A stretch of 64,000 nt of DNA from Leptospiraceae bacterium (GTDB lineage: Bacteria; Spirochaetota; Leptospiria; Leptospirales; Leptospiraceae). The DNA lies in NCBI GenBank assembly GCA_016708435.1, contig JADJFV010000002.1:248001-312000 (forward strand). Direction: 5' to 3'. The position numbers and the translations under genes are program-made. Each line of letters opens with the position of its first letter. The first letter of the stretch is position 1. Under the pieces are notes generated by a model. That model searched no databases, was not told the DNA's origin, and worked only from the letters and a program-made list of their open reading frames with translations. Positions 16,549-25,868 of this stretch are shown piece after piece.

Positions 16549-16852
16549 GCCACAGAGGCACAAAGACACAGAGGAATTTCAAGAGAGCTTTACGCATAAA
16601 ACACTGTTTATTTTCATCATTAAAGTTTGTTTTGATTCAAGAGAGTTGTTGCGAAATCGAAAAGATTGTCATGGTGAGCTTGTCCATGACTTTATTAAGA
16701 AAGATCGCCCTTCGATAGGTTCAGGGTGACAATTATGCAACAACTCTAACTATAATCCATTTATTCAAATCTAATTTTTCCATCGACTCTCTTATACACG
16801 ATGCACATAAATAAAAATGGTAAAGCATCATTACTCTCTGTGCCTCTATGGC
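16549..16852. repeat. Dispersed repeat region with nested palindromic element
   Basis: The ~500-bp gap before the outer-membrane protein gene has no gene. GCCACAGAGGCACAAAGACA (16549-16568) is mirrored by CTCTGTGCCTCTATGGC near 16836-16852. Between them lies a 106-bp element with perfect 11-bp ends, AGAGTTGTTGC at 16642-16652 and GCAACAACTCT at 16737-16747. Inside it are ATTGTCA/TGACAAT, a GTCATG/CATGAC hairpin and a CCCTTCGATAGGTTCAGGG stretch of a type seen in many bacterial genomes. Confidence 0.8.
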
Positions 16853-16936
16853 AAAACGCACCGAGTAGTTCCCAAAAACTCCAAACCGAAGGAATCTTTG
16901 ATTTACTTTTATCTAAGTATAGAAGTTCATGGCTGA

Positions 16937-17926
16937 GTGAATCTTTTAAAAGTTCTTATCCTAATCTTCTTTTTCTATTGCAATTCAATTCTAGCCGATG
17001 GTTACATAGGCTTGGTAGGAGTTCGAAATGAAGGAGAGCATATCTTTGAAACAGGGAATAAATATCCCAATCTTTCTGGTATTCGCGGAGGCTCTAGGAT
17101 TACTTACCAGAGAAATTTCAACCTGGGTGGAATTGAAGGTGGTTACTTTAAAAACAAATTTTCCATACGAGGTAAATTCCTTACGAGTGGTTGGTATCAA
17201 AATTCTGGTGGAACAAGAGATGAAGACTTTTTTTTAAATAACACTTCTAGTGAGAAAGGATCAAAATTTTCCCCGGGACAGGGAGTTCTTCATGACACTG
17301 CCTATACCTACACAGGGACTTCAAATTTTGCCGACGGAAAAGGTCGCTCTACTGTCTACGAATACAATGCAGAGGGGTTTTTTAGATACCATTTTGGTGA
17401 TGCTTCCCCAAATCCATGGGCAACAGGTTCTGGACTTTTTCTTTCTGCTGGATTAAGGTATTCTTATTCTAAATATATTGTCTATGATGTAATGCAATTC
17501 GTAGCCTCAAGACCAATTTTCTACGGTCCCATTGGTTCTGGATTATCCTACGCAAATTCATTTACAGAAATTCCAATCGGTGCTGGTTATATCTATTCTT
17601 TCGGACAATTTAAAATAGAGCCTTCTTTTCATTTACTTTACACATTTATGAAAACAAGAGATTTTCATGTTCAAAGGGCGTTAAACTTTTTATCCTATAC
17701 ATCAGGACCGGGCTTTTTAGTTAGAATAGAAACAAGCTATATGCTATCGGAGACTTCTCTTTTAAAAATCGGAATTACGGGTCATAGGCAATTCACCACT
17801 GGTGCCTTTACGACCAAGGGTGGGCTTTACGAAAGCGATATTCTTTCCAATTATCTTGGATCCTTTAGAAGTTATATCAATACTAAAGAAGTGACGTTTG
17901 ATTTCGGCTTTAACAAAAGACTCTAA
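16937..17926 (+). CDS. Outer-membrane beta-barrel protein, Leptospira type
   Basis: A 329-aa protein with a signal peptide (MNLLKVLILIFFFYCNSILA) and alternating, aromatic-rich strands ending in VTFDFGFNKRL, where the usual terminal aromatic is replaced by Leu. Repeated patterns such as SAGLRYSYSKYIVYD and EIPIGAGYIYSFGQFKIEP fit a monomeric barrel. It resembles the LA_2444/LA_4059 outer-membrane family of Leptospira in style, but that is a guess from composition. It precedes the thiamine riboswitch and probably has its own promoter. Confidence 0.65.
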   Translation: MNLLKVLILIFFFYCNSILADGYIGLVGVRNEGEHIFETGNKYPNLSGIRGGSRITYQRNFNLGGIEGGYFKNKFSIRGKFLTSGWYQNSGGTRDEDFFLNNTSSEKGSKFSPGQGVLHDTAYTYTGTSNFADGKGRSTVYEYNAEGFFRYHFGDASPNPWATGSGLFLSAGLRYSYSKYIVYDVMQFVASRPIFYGPIGSGLSYANSFTEIPIGAGYIYSFGQFKIEPSFHLLYTFMKTRDFHVQRALNFLSYTSGPGFLVRIETSYMLSETSLLKIGITGHRQFTTGAFTTKGGLYESDILSNYLGSFRSYINTKEVTFDFGFNKRL

Positions 17927-17970
17927 AAAAATTGGTTGACGTAAATAAAAAAAGAACTGCTACTGATTCT

Positions 17971-18049
17971 ACCGTTGGGGGTGGGTATTTTTACTCTGAG
18001 AGAGTCCCTAATTGACCTGATCTGGATAATGCCAGCGTAGGAAAACGGA
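17971..18049 (+). promoter_or_regulatory. TPP (THI-box) riboswitch controlling thiC
   Basis: All conserved parts are present: GGGGGTGGGT, CTGAGAGAGTCCC, TTGACCTGATCTGGATAATG and CCAGCGTAGGAAA. Outer helix P1 is CCGTT (17972-17976) with AACGG (18044-18048). It ends 60 nt before the thiC start. Binding of thiamine pyrophosphate would switch thiC off. Confidence 0.97.
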
Positions 18050-18108
18050 TTTATACTATTATTATTTGATTGTAAAAATCTCACTAACGGATTTCTAAAA
18101 AAGGACCT

Positions 18109-19740
18109 ATGAGATTTATGAATCTACCAAATCAAATTCCTCAAAACTTTAACACACTCGCAAATCAATTTCCTATCAAAGACGATGTTCAGCTAGACGG
18201 ACACGAAATTCCTTCCAAAAAAATAAAACTTTCGAATGGAACAGAGGCTTGTCTTTACAATACGGAAGGACCAACGGGATATGACCCAAAACAAGGAATC
18301 CCGAAAAGAAGATTAGAATGGATTCAAGAAAGAATCAAAAGAGGGGATTCCAATCTATCGCAAATGCATTATGCCAAAAAGGGAATCATCACAGAAGAGA
18401 TGAAATTCGTCGCACTGAGAGAAGGAATTGATCCAGAATTTGTAAGAAGTGAAATTGCTCGCGGTAGAGCGATTATTCCCGCAAACATCAATCATCCAGA
18501 ATTAGAGCCGATGATTATCGGTCGGAATTTTTTAGTTAAAATAAATGCAAATATTGGAAACTCAGTCATCTCATCATCCATAGAAGAAGAAGTCGAAAAG
18601 CTGAAGTGGTCAGTCAAATGGGGCGCTGACACGGTAATGGATTTATCTACCGGGAAAAATATTCATGAGACTAGAGAATGGATCATTCGAAATTCACCCG
18701 TTCCAATCGGCACTGTTCCCATTTACCAAGCACTTGAAAAAGTTAACGGAAAAGCAGAAAACCTAACCATTGATTTGTTCATCGAAACTCTAATTGAACA
18801 AGCAGAGCAGGGCGTAGATTATTTCACCATCCATGCTGGAGTCTTACTTAAATATGTCCCATTAACAGCCAAGCGGATAACAGGCATTGTCTCCAGAGGT
18901 GGCTCTATTATGGCAAAATGGTGCCTTGCCCATCACAAAGAAAATTTTCTATACACCAATTTTGAGCGTATCTGCGAAGTCATGAAAAAATACGATGTAT
19001 CCTTTTCCCTTGGAGATGGACTTCGTCCCGGATGCACGGCAGACGCAAATGATGAAGCTCAATTTGGCGAATTACAGACGTTAGGCGAACTAACCAAAAT
19101 TGCATGGAAGCATGAGGTTCAAGTGATGATTGAAGGTCCCGGTCATGTGCCAATGCATTTAATAAAGGAAAATATGGACAAACAATTGGAGATTTGTCAT
19201 GAAGCACCATTTTATACATTAGGACCCTTAGTTACTGATATTGCTCCTGGCTATGACCATATTACATCAGGAATTGGTGCCGCTATGATTGGATGGATGG
19301 GAACGGCTATGCTCTGTTATGTGACACCCAAAGAGCATTTAGGTCTTCCTAATAAGGAAGATGTTAAGACCGGAGTTATCACTTACAAAATTGCCGCTCA
19401 TGCCGCTGACCTAGCGAAAGGACATCCCGGTGCCAGGCTAAGAGATGACTTATTAAGCAAGGCGAGATTTGAATTTAGATGGGAAGACCAATTTAATTTA
19501 TCCTTAGATCCTGAAACGGCGAGAAAGTTTCATGACGAAACCCTTCCGCAAGAAAGAATGAAAGAAGCACATTTTTGTTCTATGTGCGGACCTCATTTCT
19601 GCTCTATGAAATTGACCCAAGATGTAAGAGAGTTTGCTGAAAAAAATGGGTATTCTGAAAACGATGCCTTAGAAAAAGGAATGCAAGACAAAGCAGAAGA
19701 ATTCAAAGAGAAGGGCGCCAACCTTTACGTGCCGGTATGA
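18109..19740 (+). CDS. thiC: Phosphomethylpyrimidine synthase
   Basis: A 543-aa radical-SAM enzyme that turns aminoimidazole ribotide into HMP phosphate, the pyrimidine half of thiamine. TQLHYAKKGIIT-like segment reads QMHYAKKGIITEEMKFVALRE. GRNFLVKINANIGNS, LSTGKNIHETREWI, PVPIGTVPIYQALEK and the C-terminal cluster motif CSMCGPHFCSMK (three cysteines for the [4Fe-4S] cluster) are all present. AAGGA precedes the ATG. No thiD, thiE or thiG is visible in the window. Regulated by the TPP riboswitch just upstream. Confidence 0.97.
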   Translation: MRFMNLPNQIPQNFNTLANQFPIKDDVQLDGHEIPSKKIKLSNGTEACLYNTEGPTGYDPKQGIPKRRLEWIQERIKRGDSNLSQMHYAKKGIITEEMKFVALREGIDPEFVRSEIARGRAIIPANINHPELEPMIIGRNFLVKINANIGNSVISSSIEEEVEKLKWSVKWGADTVMDLSTGKNIHETREWIIRNSPVPIGTVPIYQALEKVNGKAENLTIDLFIETLIEQAEQGVDYFTIHAGVLLKYVPLTAKRITGIVSRGGSIMAKWCLAHHKENFLYTNFERICEVMKKYDVSFSLGDGLRPGCTADANDEAQFGELQTLGELTKIAWKHEVQVMIEGPGHVPMHLIKENMDKQLEICHEAPFYTLGPLVTDIAPGYDHITSGIGAAMIGWMGTAMLCYVTPKEHLGLPNKEDVKTGVITYKIAAHAADLAKGHPGARLRDDLLSKARFEFRWEDQFNLSLDPETARKFHDETLPQERMKEAHFCSMCGPHFCSMKLTQDVREFAEKNGYSENDALEKGMQDKAEEFKEKGANLYVPV

Positions 19741-19753
19741 TTAAGAAAGTATC

Positions 19754-19824
19754 TCTCACAGAGAGCACAGAGTTCGCAGAGAGTATTGACTCTTTACTTC
19801 GTGTGCTCTGTGTGCTCTGTGAGA
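19754..19824. repeat. Dispersed CACAGAG-type inverted repeat
   Basis: TCTCACAGAGAGCACAGAG (19754-19772) pairs with CTCTGTGTGCTCTGTGAGA (19806-19824). It is related to the repeats at 16549 and 16834 and may also end thiC transcription. Confidence 0.8.
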
Positions 19825-19891
19825 AAATCTTGCTTTTACACAATTCCAGTTTTACTTTACGAATATACCTCTCCAATTTCTAGGTATATTT

Positions 19892-20962
19892 ATGAAAGTA
19901 ACCTTAATCAATCTTGGTGGTCCTAGAAATTCAGAAGAGATAGAGCAATTCTTATTGGATTTGTTTTGTGATCCGCTTGTATTTGACTTACCCTTGCCTG
20001 AATTTCTAAGAATCAGATTAGCGCGATTCATTGCTCGAAAAAGAGCTCCGAAAGTAGCTCACACTTACGCATCTATGGGTTTTGGCGGAGGATCGCCACT
20101 TGTTGATGAAACAAACAAGCAAGCAAAAGCACTTGAAAATTACCTCCAAAAGAAAACCGGGAAAGATTGGAAAGTGCAAGTAGCAATGGCATGTGGGTAT
20201 CCGAATCTACGCGACCTTCCCAAAGAAGACTTAATTGCGTCAAAGGATAATATCATTTTACCACTATTCCCTCATTTCTCTAGATCCACGACAATGAGCA
20301 TTGCTAAAATACTAGAAGGACTGACCGGACAATGTCCGGCAAATATACAAGTGGGTTCCTGTGGCGATCATTGTGGCTCAAATAAAAAGGGCGGAATCTG
20401 TCCAATCAATCGAAAAGGATTCATTGGACCATTCCATCGGCACCCCGAATTTTTAACAGCAACCCAAAATTTAATCTTGGATTACTTTAAGGGAAAATTA
20501 AAGTCCGAAGACTTTCTTCATTTGGATACAAAAACAGGAATCACTGATTGGGAAAATATTACAATTCTATTCTCAGCACACGGAATCCCGATGCGCCTGA
20601 TCAAGAAAGGCGATATTTATAGAAAAGAAATTGAAGAAAACGTTAAAAATTTAAATGAACTCCTTATTAAATCTGGTTTTAAAGGAAAAACTTTTCTTTC
20701 TTTTCAGAGTAGGGTAGGACCTTCTAAGTGGACAGAGCCAAACACTATTGATATGCTACAACAACTAGGAAAAGAAGGTTATAAAAGAATTGCGATTTTT
20801 CCAATTAGCTTTGTGAGTGACCACTTGGAAACGTTAGAAGAAATCGGTGTTCAATTAAAAGAAATTGCGTTAGAGAGTGGAATTAAAGAATATTATCGAA
20901 TACCCGCCCATGGAACTTATCCCGAATTTATCAATGCATTAGCGAATTTAGTTTTACAATAA
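19892..20962 (+). CDS. hemH: Ferrochelatase
   Basis: A 356-aa ferrochelatase that inserts iron into protoporphyrin, the last step of haem synthesis. Family motifs: VTLINLGGPRNSEEIEQFL, FGGGSPLVDET, ILFSAHGIPMRLI with the catalytic histidine, FLSFQSRVGPSKWTEP, and FPISFVSDHLETLEEIG with the metal-site Glu. There is an unusual internal segment, roughly residues 148-172, with C148, C157, C161 and C170, suggestive of a metal or Fe-S site. Other haem genes are not adjacent. ATG chosen for the TAGG about 9 nt upstream. Confidence 0.93.
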   Translation: MKVTLINLGGPRNSEEIEQFLLDLFCDPLVFDLPLPEFLRIRLARFIARKRAPKVAHTYASMGFGGGSPLVDETNKQAKALENYLQKKTGKDWKVQVAMACGYPNLRDLPKEDLIASKDNIILPLFPHFSRSTTMSIAKILEGLTGQCPANIQVGSCGDHCGSNKKGGICPINRKGFIGPFHRHPEFLTATQNLILDYFKGKLKSEDFLHLDTKTGITDWENITILFSAHGIPMRLIKKGDIYRKEIEENVKNLNELLIKSGFKGKTFLSFQSRVGPSKWTEPNTIDMLQQLGKEGYKRIAIFPISFVSDHLETLEEIGVQLKEIALESGIKEYYRIPAHGTYPEFINALANLVLQ

Positions 20963-21071
20963 TTTTCTTTTTGCATTTGACGAAAAAAATTTAACAAATA
21001 AGATCTTATGAATATTTTTGTTGACTTTAGCAATAAAGAAATACGAATTTTGTAAAGAGTGTTTCTAAAAA

Positions 21072-21110
21072 TGCAGAGTCTTTTTAGTTTTAATTCTAAG
21101 AAGCTCTGCA
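21072..21110. terminator. Possible hairpin between hemH and the SpoIIE gene
   Basis: TGCAGAG at 21072-21078 pairs with CTCTGCA at 21104-21110 around a 25-nt A/T-rich spacer. It is the only structure seen in the 257-bp gap. Its role as a terminator is tentative. Confidence 0.35.
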
Positions 21111-21219
21111 CTTAGTAAAGCTAAAATTAAATGAATCAATCCTGTTTCTTTTTTTAAACAACTATAAGTTGTGGAAAATAGGAAGTTAATTTGACATTAA
21201 TGAATAAAGGGAATAACGT

Positions 21220-23682
21220 ATGAATCTATTTGCATTTTTTGAAAAATTCAATCAAAACGTAAAGATTAGAACGAAAATGATCATTTTGATCAGCAGTGTA
21301 GTATTAATCAGCGTGCTTCCGCTCTCCCTTATAGTTTTGTATCGTAACCAAGCTGTTGTTCTAAATAAGACATTTGAGGTGTGTAGTAATCTCGCTCAAA
21401 ATATTTCTAACTTAGCTACGGAAGAACTTTTAATGAATGAAACGTATGATACTACGAGAACTTCCATTAAACGTTTAAAGGACAGTAATATCACGGGTCT
21501 TTTAGAATCTTACGTCATCAATGTAGATGGAAAGTATGTAGCTGATTTAAATGAAAAACGCTTAGAGCAAAAGATTTCTGAAACAGACAAAGACTATTTC
21601 AAAAAATTGGAAAAATTGGAAATGAAAGAAGTATCTATTGCGGGAAATCCTGTAATTCTACGTTTTTCTTATCCGATTTTCATTCTGGATGAAAACAAAA
21701 AAGAGCTAAGAGGGGGAACGGCAGTCTTTGAGTTCGATAAGAAAAAAGTCTACGAACCCGTTGTGCAAATTAGGACTACGATTATTGGAGTTGCAGGAGT
21801 CCTTTTTGTAATAGGTATTTTTATTGCGGCATATGCAGCGTTTGTCTTTTCGAAACCAATTCAAAAACTTTCAGAAGGTGCGCAAAAGATCGGGGGAGGG
21901 GATTTAAACCATCGAATTAAACTATCAGGTAAAGATGAATTAGGTCAACTCGCAAAAAGTTTTAATCAGATGACTTCTCAAATCCAAGATTTTACTCAGA
22001 ACTTGGAACTAAAAGTAGCCCAAAGAACAGAAGAGTTGAATAAAACTCTACAAGAAGTCCAAGCTCTTAAGATCGCGCAAGATGGAGATTATTATCTGAC
22101 TTCCATTCTACTAAGCCCGCTACAACCAAACAACAATAGTAGTTCCAAAGTAAAAACGGATTTTTTCATTGAGCAAAAAAAGAAATTCTCTTTTCGTAAA
22201 TGGAATTCACAAATTGGAGGCGATATTTGCATCACAGATACAATTCTATTAAATGGAAAAGAATACACAGTATTTATAAATGGAGATGCAATGGGCAAAT
22301 CCATTCAAGGAGCAGGTGGTGCTCTTGTCCTAGGAGTAGTATTCAATGCAGGTCTGATTCGATCTAAAATCGAAAAATTCCAAAAGACTTACCCGGAAAT
22401 TTGGTTGAAGGAAAGATTTTTAGACTTGCATAATGTTTTTCTTTCCTTTGAGGGATCCATGTATATTTCCATTTGTTTGGGGCTAATAGATAATAAAACC
22501 GGCGTTTTATACTATGTGAATGCAGAACATCCATGGACTGTATTATATCGGGATGGGAAAGCTTCCTTCTTGGAGCAAGAACTTTCCTTAAGAAAAATTG
22601 GAACTCCTGATCAGGAAGATCAGCTTAATATAAGAATGTTTAACCTCATGCCAGGGGACGTAATTATAACAGGCTCAGACGGTCGAGACGATTTGGTTCT
22701 AAGAAATCAAGATGGGATTGAGTTTATTCAAGAAGATGAACAACAATTCTTAATGAGAGTAGAGGAAGGAGAGGGAAAACTTTCTCATATTGCCCAAAGA
22801 GTAAAGGAAACAGGCGCTTTAATGGACGACTTTTCGTTGCTTCGTATTTCTTTTGATGAGTCTTTGACAGAGACAGAACTTCCCAAAGAAATACCATATC
22901 AGGTCAATGAATCCGTAATGGCAGGAATGGAATTAATAGAGGAAGGAAATGCTGAAGATGCTATAAAGAAAGTAGAAAACTTCCTCACTGAATACAGTGA
23001 TTTTCCAGATATGCTAAAACTACTTGGTAAGGTTTATTTCCAAAAGGGAGAATTTCCAAAAGCAATCGAATGCTTTGAGCAATACTTAACACTCAATCCG
23101 AGTGATAACGAGTATCTGTATGCACTTTCGAATACCTATAGAGTTTACGGTAAATTGAATTTAGCCGCTGATATTGCAGAGAGATTGTATCTTAGAGACC
23201 AAAAACATTTCCTAAATCTAATGAACCTTGCTTCCATTTACTTTGGCTTAAGGGTTTACAGTCGAGCAGAGATAATGATCAAGCGTGCGCTCAATATCCA
23301 ACCAGAAAACAATCAAGCAACATTACTCTATGAAATGATTAGAGATGCGATCTCTGAAAAATCTTCTCCTAACTCCATTCGCGAAAGAACTCAGTCTGTT
23401 TGGGAGAAATTAAAAGCTGAGAATGAAAATTTATTAGAACTAGCCGAAGATAAATATAAAAACAAAGAATATCAAAGTGCTTTAGTCTTGTATGAGCAGC
23501 TATTAGATGACGAGAATGCAGAAAGTTCGAGAATTCTTTTAAGAATAGCAAATTGTCATTCCTTCTTAAATCGCCTAGATCAGGCAATCATGTTCTACGA
23601 AAGGACATTGAAGACAGACCCGCTAAACTACCATGCGTATAATAATTTGGGTGGGATTTTTTTAAACAAGGTCTATACCTAA
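21220..23682 (+). CDS. Membrane SpoIIE/PP2C phosphatase with HAMP and TPR domains
   Basis: An 820-aa sensor phosphatase. Membrane helices at ~20-45 and ~187-212 enclose an extracytoplasmic sensor of ~140 residues. A HAMP domain follows (SKPIQKLSEGAQKIGGGDLN, DELGQLAKSFNQM), then a coiled coil, then a SpoIIE-type PP2C domain (~300-550) with GGDICITDTILL, VFINGDAMGKSIQGAG, YYVNAEHPW and ITGSDGRDD as metal motifs. TPR units fill ~565-820. The last TPR is cut by a stop, but the -1 frame continues it for 39 codons; see the slippery site at 23661. It would dephosphorylate a partner such as an anti-sigma antagonist or SiaC-like protein. Confidence 0.88.
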   Translation: MNLFAFFEKFNQNVKIRTKMIILISSVVLISVLPLSLIVLYRNQAVVLNKTFEVCSNLAQNISNLATEELLMNETYDTTRTSIKRLKDSNITGLLESYVINVDGKYVADLNEKRLEQKISETDKDYFKKLEKLEMKEVSIAGNPVILRFSYPIFILDENKKELRGGTAVFEFDKKKVYEPVVQIRTTIIGVAGVLFVIGIFIAAYAAFVFSKPIQKLSEGAQKIGGGDLNHRIKLSGKDELGQLAKSFNQMTSQIQDFTQNLELKVAQRTEELNKTLQEVQALKIAQDGDYYLTSILLSPLQPNNNSSSKVKTDFFIEQKKKFSFRKWNSQIGGDICITDTILLNGKEYTVFINGDAMGKSIQGAGGALVLGVVFNAGLIRSKIEKFQKTYPEIWLKERFLDLHNVFLSFEGSMYISICLGLIDNKTGVLYYVNAEHPWTVLYRDGKASFLEQELSLRKIGTPDQEDQLNIRMFNLMPGDVIITGSDGRDDLVLRNQDGIEFIQEDEQQFLMRVEEGEGKLSHIAQRVKETGALMDDFSLLRISFDESLTETELPKEIPYQVNESVMAGMELIEEGNAEDAIKKVENFLTEYSDFPDMLKLLGKVYFQKGEFPKAIECFEQYLTLNPSDNEYLYALSNTYRVYGKLNLAADIAERLYLRDQKHFLNLMNLASIYFGLRVYSRAEIMIKRALNIQPENNQATLLYEMIRDAISEKSSPNSIRERTQSVWEKLKAENENLLELAEDKYKNKEYQSALVLYEQLLDDENAESSRILLRIANCHSFLNRLDQAIMFYERTLKTDPLNYHAYNNLGGIFLNKVYT

Positions 23683-23786
23683 AAGCGAAGAATCAATGGT
23701 CAAAAAGTTTAGAAATTAAGACAGATTTCAAACCTGCGGAGATAAACCTCCAAAGATTAGGAAAAATGGAAAGTAAGCTTAGTTAA
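23661..23786 (+). other. Slippery heptamer TTTAAAC and -1 frame TPR tail
   Basis: In the zero frame of the phosphatase gene the codons read ATT TTT TTA AAC, so T-TTA-AAC is exactly in the X-XXY-YYZ phase of a -1 ribosomal slippery site. Shifting -1 here gives QGLYLKAKNQWSKSLEIKTD and on to SKLS before a TAA at 23784-23786. That continues the interrupted TPR (NNLGGIF...), whereas the zero frame ends after KVYT. A T7-for-T8 homopolymer deletion, real or a sequencing error, explains it equally well. Confidence 0.75.
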
Positions 23787-23814
23787 GAAGATTAAAAGAG
23801 AGGAATTCAGCAAT

Positions 23815-25353
23815 ATGAAAGATTGGAAGAAAATAATTTTTACAGTATTTTTCCTAACGCATTCAATTTATGCGAACAAACCGATTGAAGTTTTGCTTTC
23901 GTCGGACAATCGAATTTATGAGCAAGGGCTTTACGGCATACAGTCAGTATTCGAAGGCGAACTAAAAATTTCCTATTTGGATATTATTACAGCAGAGCAG
24001 CCGGACATTGCCGGTTATTTTAAAGCGATTGATGACTCAGAAGCTCCCCTTTTTATTACGATTGGACCTGCAGCAACCAAGATTGCAAAAGAGAATCTAA
24101 AGAAAACGCCTATTGTATTTTCAATGGTAAATTCCCCAAAATCACTTGGCATTGATGGGGGAAATCTTTGCGGAGTAAGCATGGATATTAGCATAGGTGA
24201 ATTTTTTCAAGCATTGAAAGACATTAAACCTAACGCAAGAACAGTTTCTGCTTTCTATACAACGAATGATGGAGAATATTCTGCCGGGGAAGGGGAATAT
24301 ACGGATTTAAAATACAAACTGATTTACAATCGTAAAAAGCTAGCAGACAAAAAAGAATTTAAGTTAGCCCTGGAAGAACTAAAAGGAAAAACAGACGCAT
24401 TTTTCATGGTTAATGATCCTTTGTATTCGAATGTTGAATTTGAACAGTTGTCTGAATTTGCAAAAAAAAACAATATTATACTCATGACGAGTTTTCCAGC
24501 TCTTGTCAAAGTTGGTGCAACATTTGGTATTAGCCCCGACTATAGTAAAATTGGAGTTCTCACAGGACAAATAGCAAATAGGATTAACATGAAAACTTCT
24601 ACTTGCGGAGAAGAAAGAGTTCTACTTCCGGATCAATCTTCTTTTTTCTTGAATGAGAAATATGCACAAGACTCTGGAGTTGCAGTTCCTGATGCAATCG
24701 TGGAGCGTGCAAAACTAACAAAGCTATTTGATGTAGGTTTAAATCTTTTCAATGAAGGAAAGTTAAACTCGGCAAAAATCGTATTCGAAGCAATTTTAAA
24801 AAGAGATCCAGGCAATAAGTCAGCATTCTCTTTTCAACAGATTATTCTAGAAAAACTTTCCGGTGCAAAAACGAGAGAATTATTAAATAGTGCGGAGACC
24901 CACTTCAAAAACAAGAACTATGCACAAGCTAGGACAGACTATCAAAAAGTTCTAGCAATCAATCCAAGTATAGCGGCGGCGAAAGAAGGTATACAAGCAA
25001 GCCTACTTGCCCAGAGCGAACAAGAAAGAATGCAAGGAACAGATTTAGCAAAACGAGGAAAACCATTCGAAGCAATTAAAATGTTCATGGCTTCCTTAAG
25101 AACTCTTCCATCAAATGCACAAGCCAACTCTGACTTAAATACCATCCGTAGCTTTGAAAATTCAAATATGAAATCCTATGTGGAAACCGGAATTGGACAT
25201 TACAACGAGCGCAATTACAATTCCTCCATTGAAATCTTTGAAAATGCATTGCTGGTTGCTCCAAGCAATAAGGAAGCCTTAGAATACTTACGATTATCCT
25301 ACAAAAAGAGAGATGCAATGATTGTGCTTAAGAAAAAATTAGAGAATCAATAG
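23815..25353 (+). CDS. ABC transporter substrate-binding protein (PF04392) with TPR tail
   Basis: A 512-aa exported protein. A signal peptide (MKDWKKIIFTVFFLTHSIYA) precedes a periplasmic-binding fold (~20-300) of the ABC_sub_bind type: PLFITIGPAATKIAKENLKK, TPIVFSMVNSP, NLCGVSMDI and FMVNDPLYSNVEFEQLSEFA. From ~305 to 510 it carries TPR-like helical pairs (GLNLFNEGKLNSAKIVFEAI, AETHFKNKNYAQARTDYQKV, GIGHYNERNYNSSIEIFENA). No permease or ATPase gene is nearby, so it may be a ligand sensor. It begins 28 bp after the -1 frame end of the phosphatase gene and AGAGAGG lies upstream, suggesting one operon. Confidence 0.82.
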   Translation: MKDWKKIIFTVFFLTHSIYANKPIEVLLSSDNRIYEQGLYGIQSVFEGELKISYLDIITAEQPDIAGYFKAIDDSEAPLFITIGPAATKIAKENLKKTPIVFSMVNSPKSLGIDGGNLCGVSMDISIGEFFQALKDIKPNARTVSAFYTTNDGEYSAGEGEYTDLKYKLIYNRKKLADKKEFKLALEELKGKTDAFFMVNDPLYSNVEFEQLSEFAKKNNIILMTSFPALVKVGATFGISPDYSKIGVLTGQIANRINMKTSTCGEERVLLPDQSSFFLNEKYAQDSGVAVPDAIVERAKLTKLFDVGLNLFNEGKLNSAKIVFEAILKRDPGNKSAFSFQQIILEKLSGAKTRELLNSAETHFKNKNYAQARTDYQKVLAINPSIAAAKEGIQASLLAQSEQERMQGTDLAKRGKPFEAIKMFMASLRTLPSNAQANSDLNTIRSFENSNMKSYVETGIGHYNERNYNSSIEIFENALLVAPSNKEALEYLRLSYKKRDAMIVLKKKLENQ

Positions 25354-25868
25354 CCCGCCTTATGTTGCGACCCTTAGGGAGCAACATTGAGTTTGGCGAA
25401 CCCACCATTAGGTGTAGCCCCAAATCCAGCGATAGGCACGCTGGTCAGGGACTGTGTAAAAGCAAGCTTTGTCAATAAATTGCATTGAGTATAACATTGT
25501 TATAACCCAAATGAAAGAAATTAACAACATGAAAATGATGCTTTTACGCAACCCCTTATATATTTTAAATTCGTAATTTACTTTTGGCAATTTGCATGCC
25601 CATTATCGAACAGTAAGAAACTATTATCATTAGTTTTTCACCTTTCAGACAAATTAAGATTATCCGCAAATAAAATTCAAAAATAAGATTTTATAAAAAA
25701 ATGAATTTCTCTATAACAAAATTGCATTATCTGTTTGACATAGTTTTAATTATTCTTTAATCATGAAAATCTAGGTAAGGGTATTTCTGATACATGATTG
25801 TATAATAACGAATAGCCTAATTCGAAAAATACATCTCGCTCCATAGTTATTTCCATGAGGTTTTTTAT
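25354..25868. other. Intergenic region with a dispersed palindrome
   Basis: Contains ATGTTGC (25362-25368) paired with GCAACAT (25381-25387), part of a 34-nt repeat shared with 48457-48490. A 60-codon minus-strand frame (25408-25590, TTG start, one hydrophobic segment) partly overlaps it and is not convincing. The rest is AT-rich leader of the first TonB receptor gene. Confidence 0.6.

Noticed and set aside
25408..25590. 60-codon minus-strand frame with one hydrophobic segment
   Set aside because: TTG start, no ribosome-binding site, and its 3' end runs toward a dispersed repeat; left uncalled.
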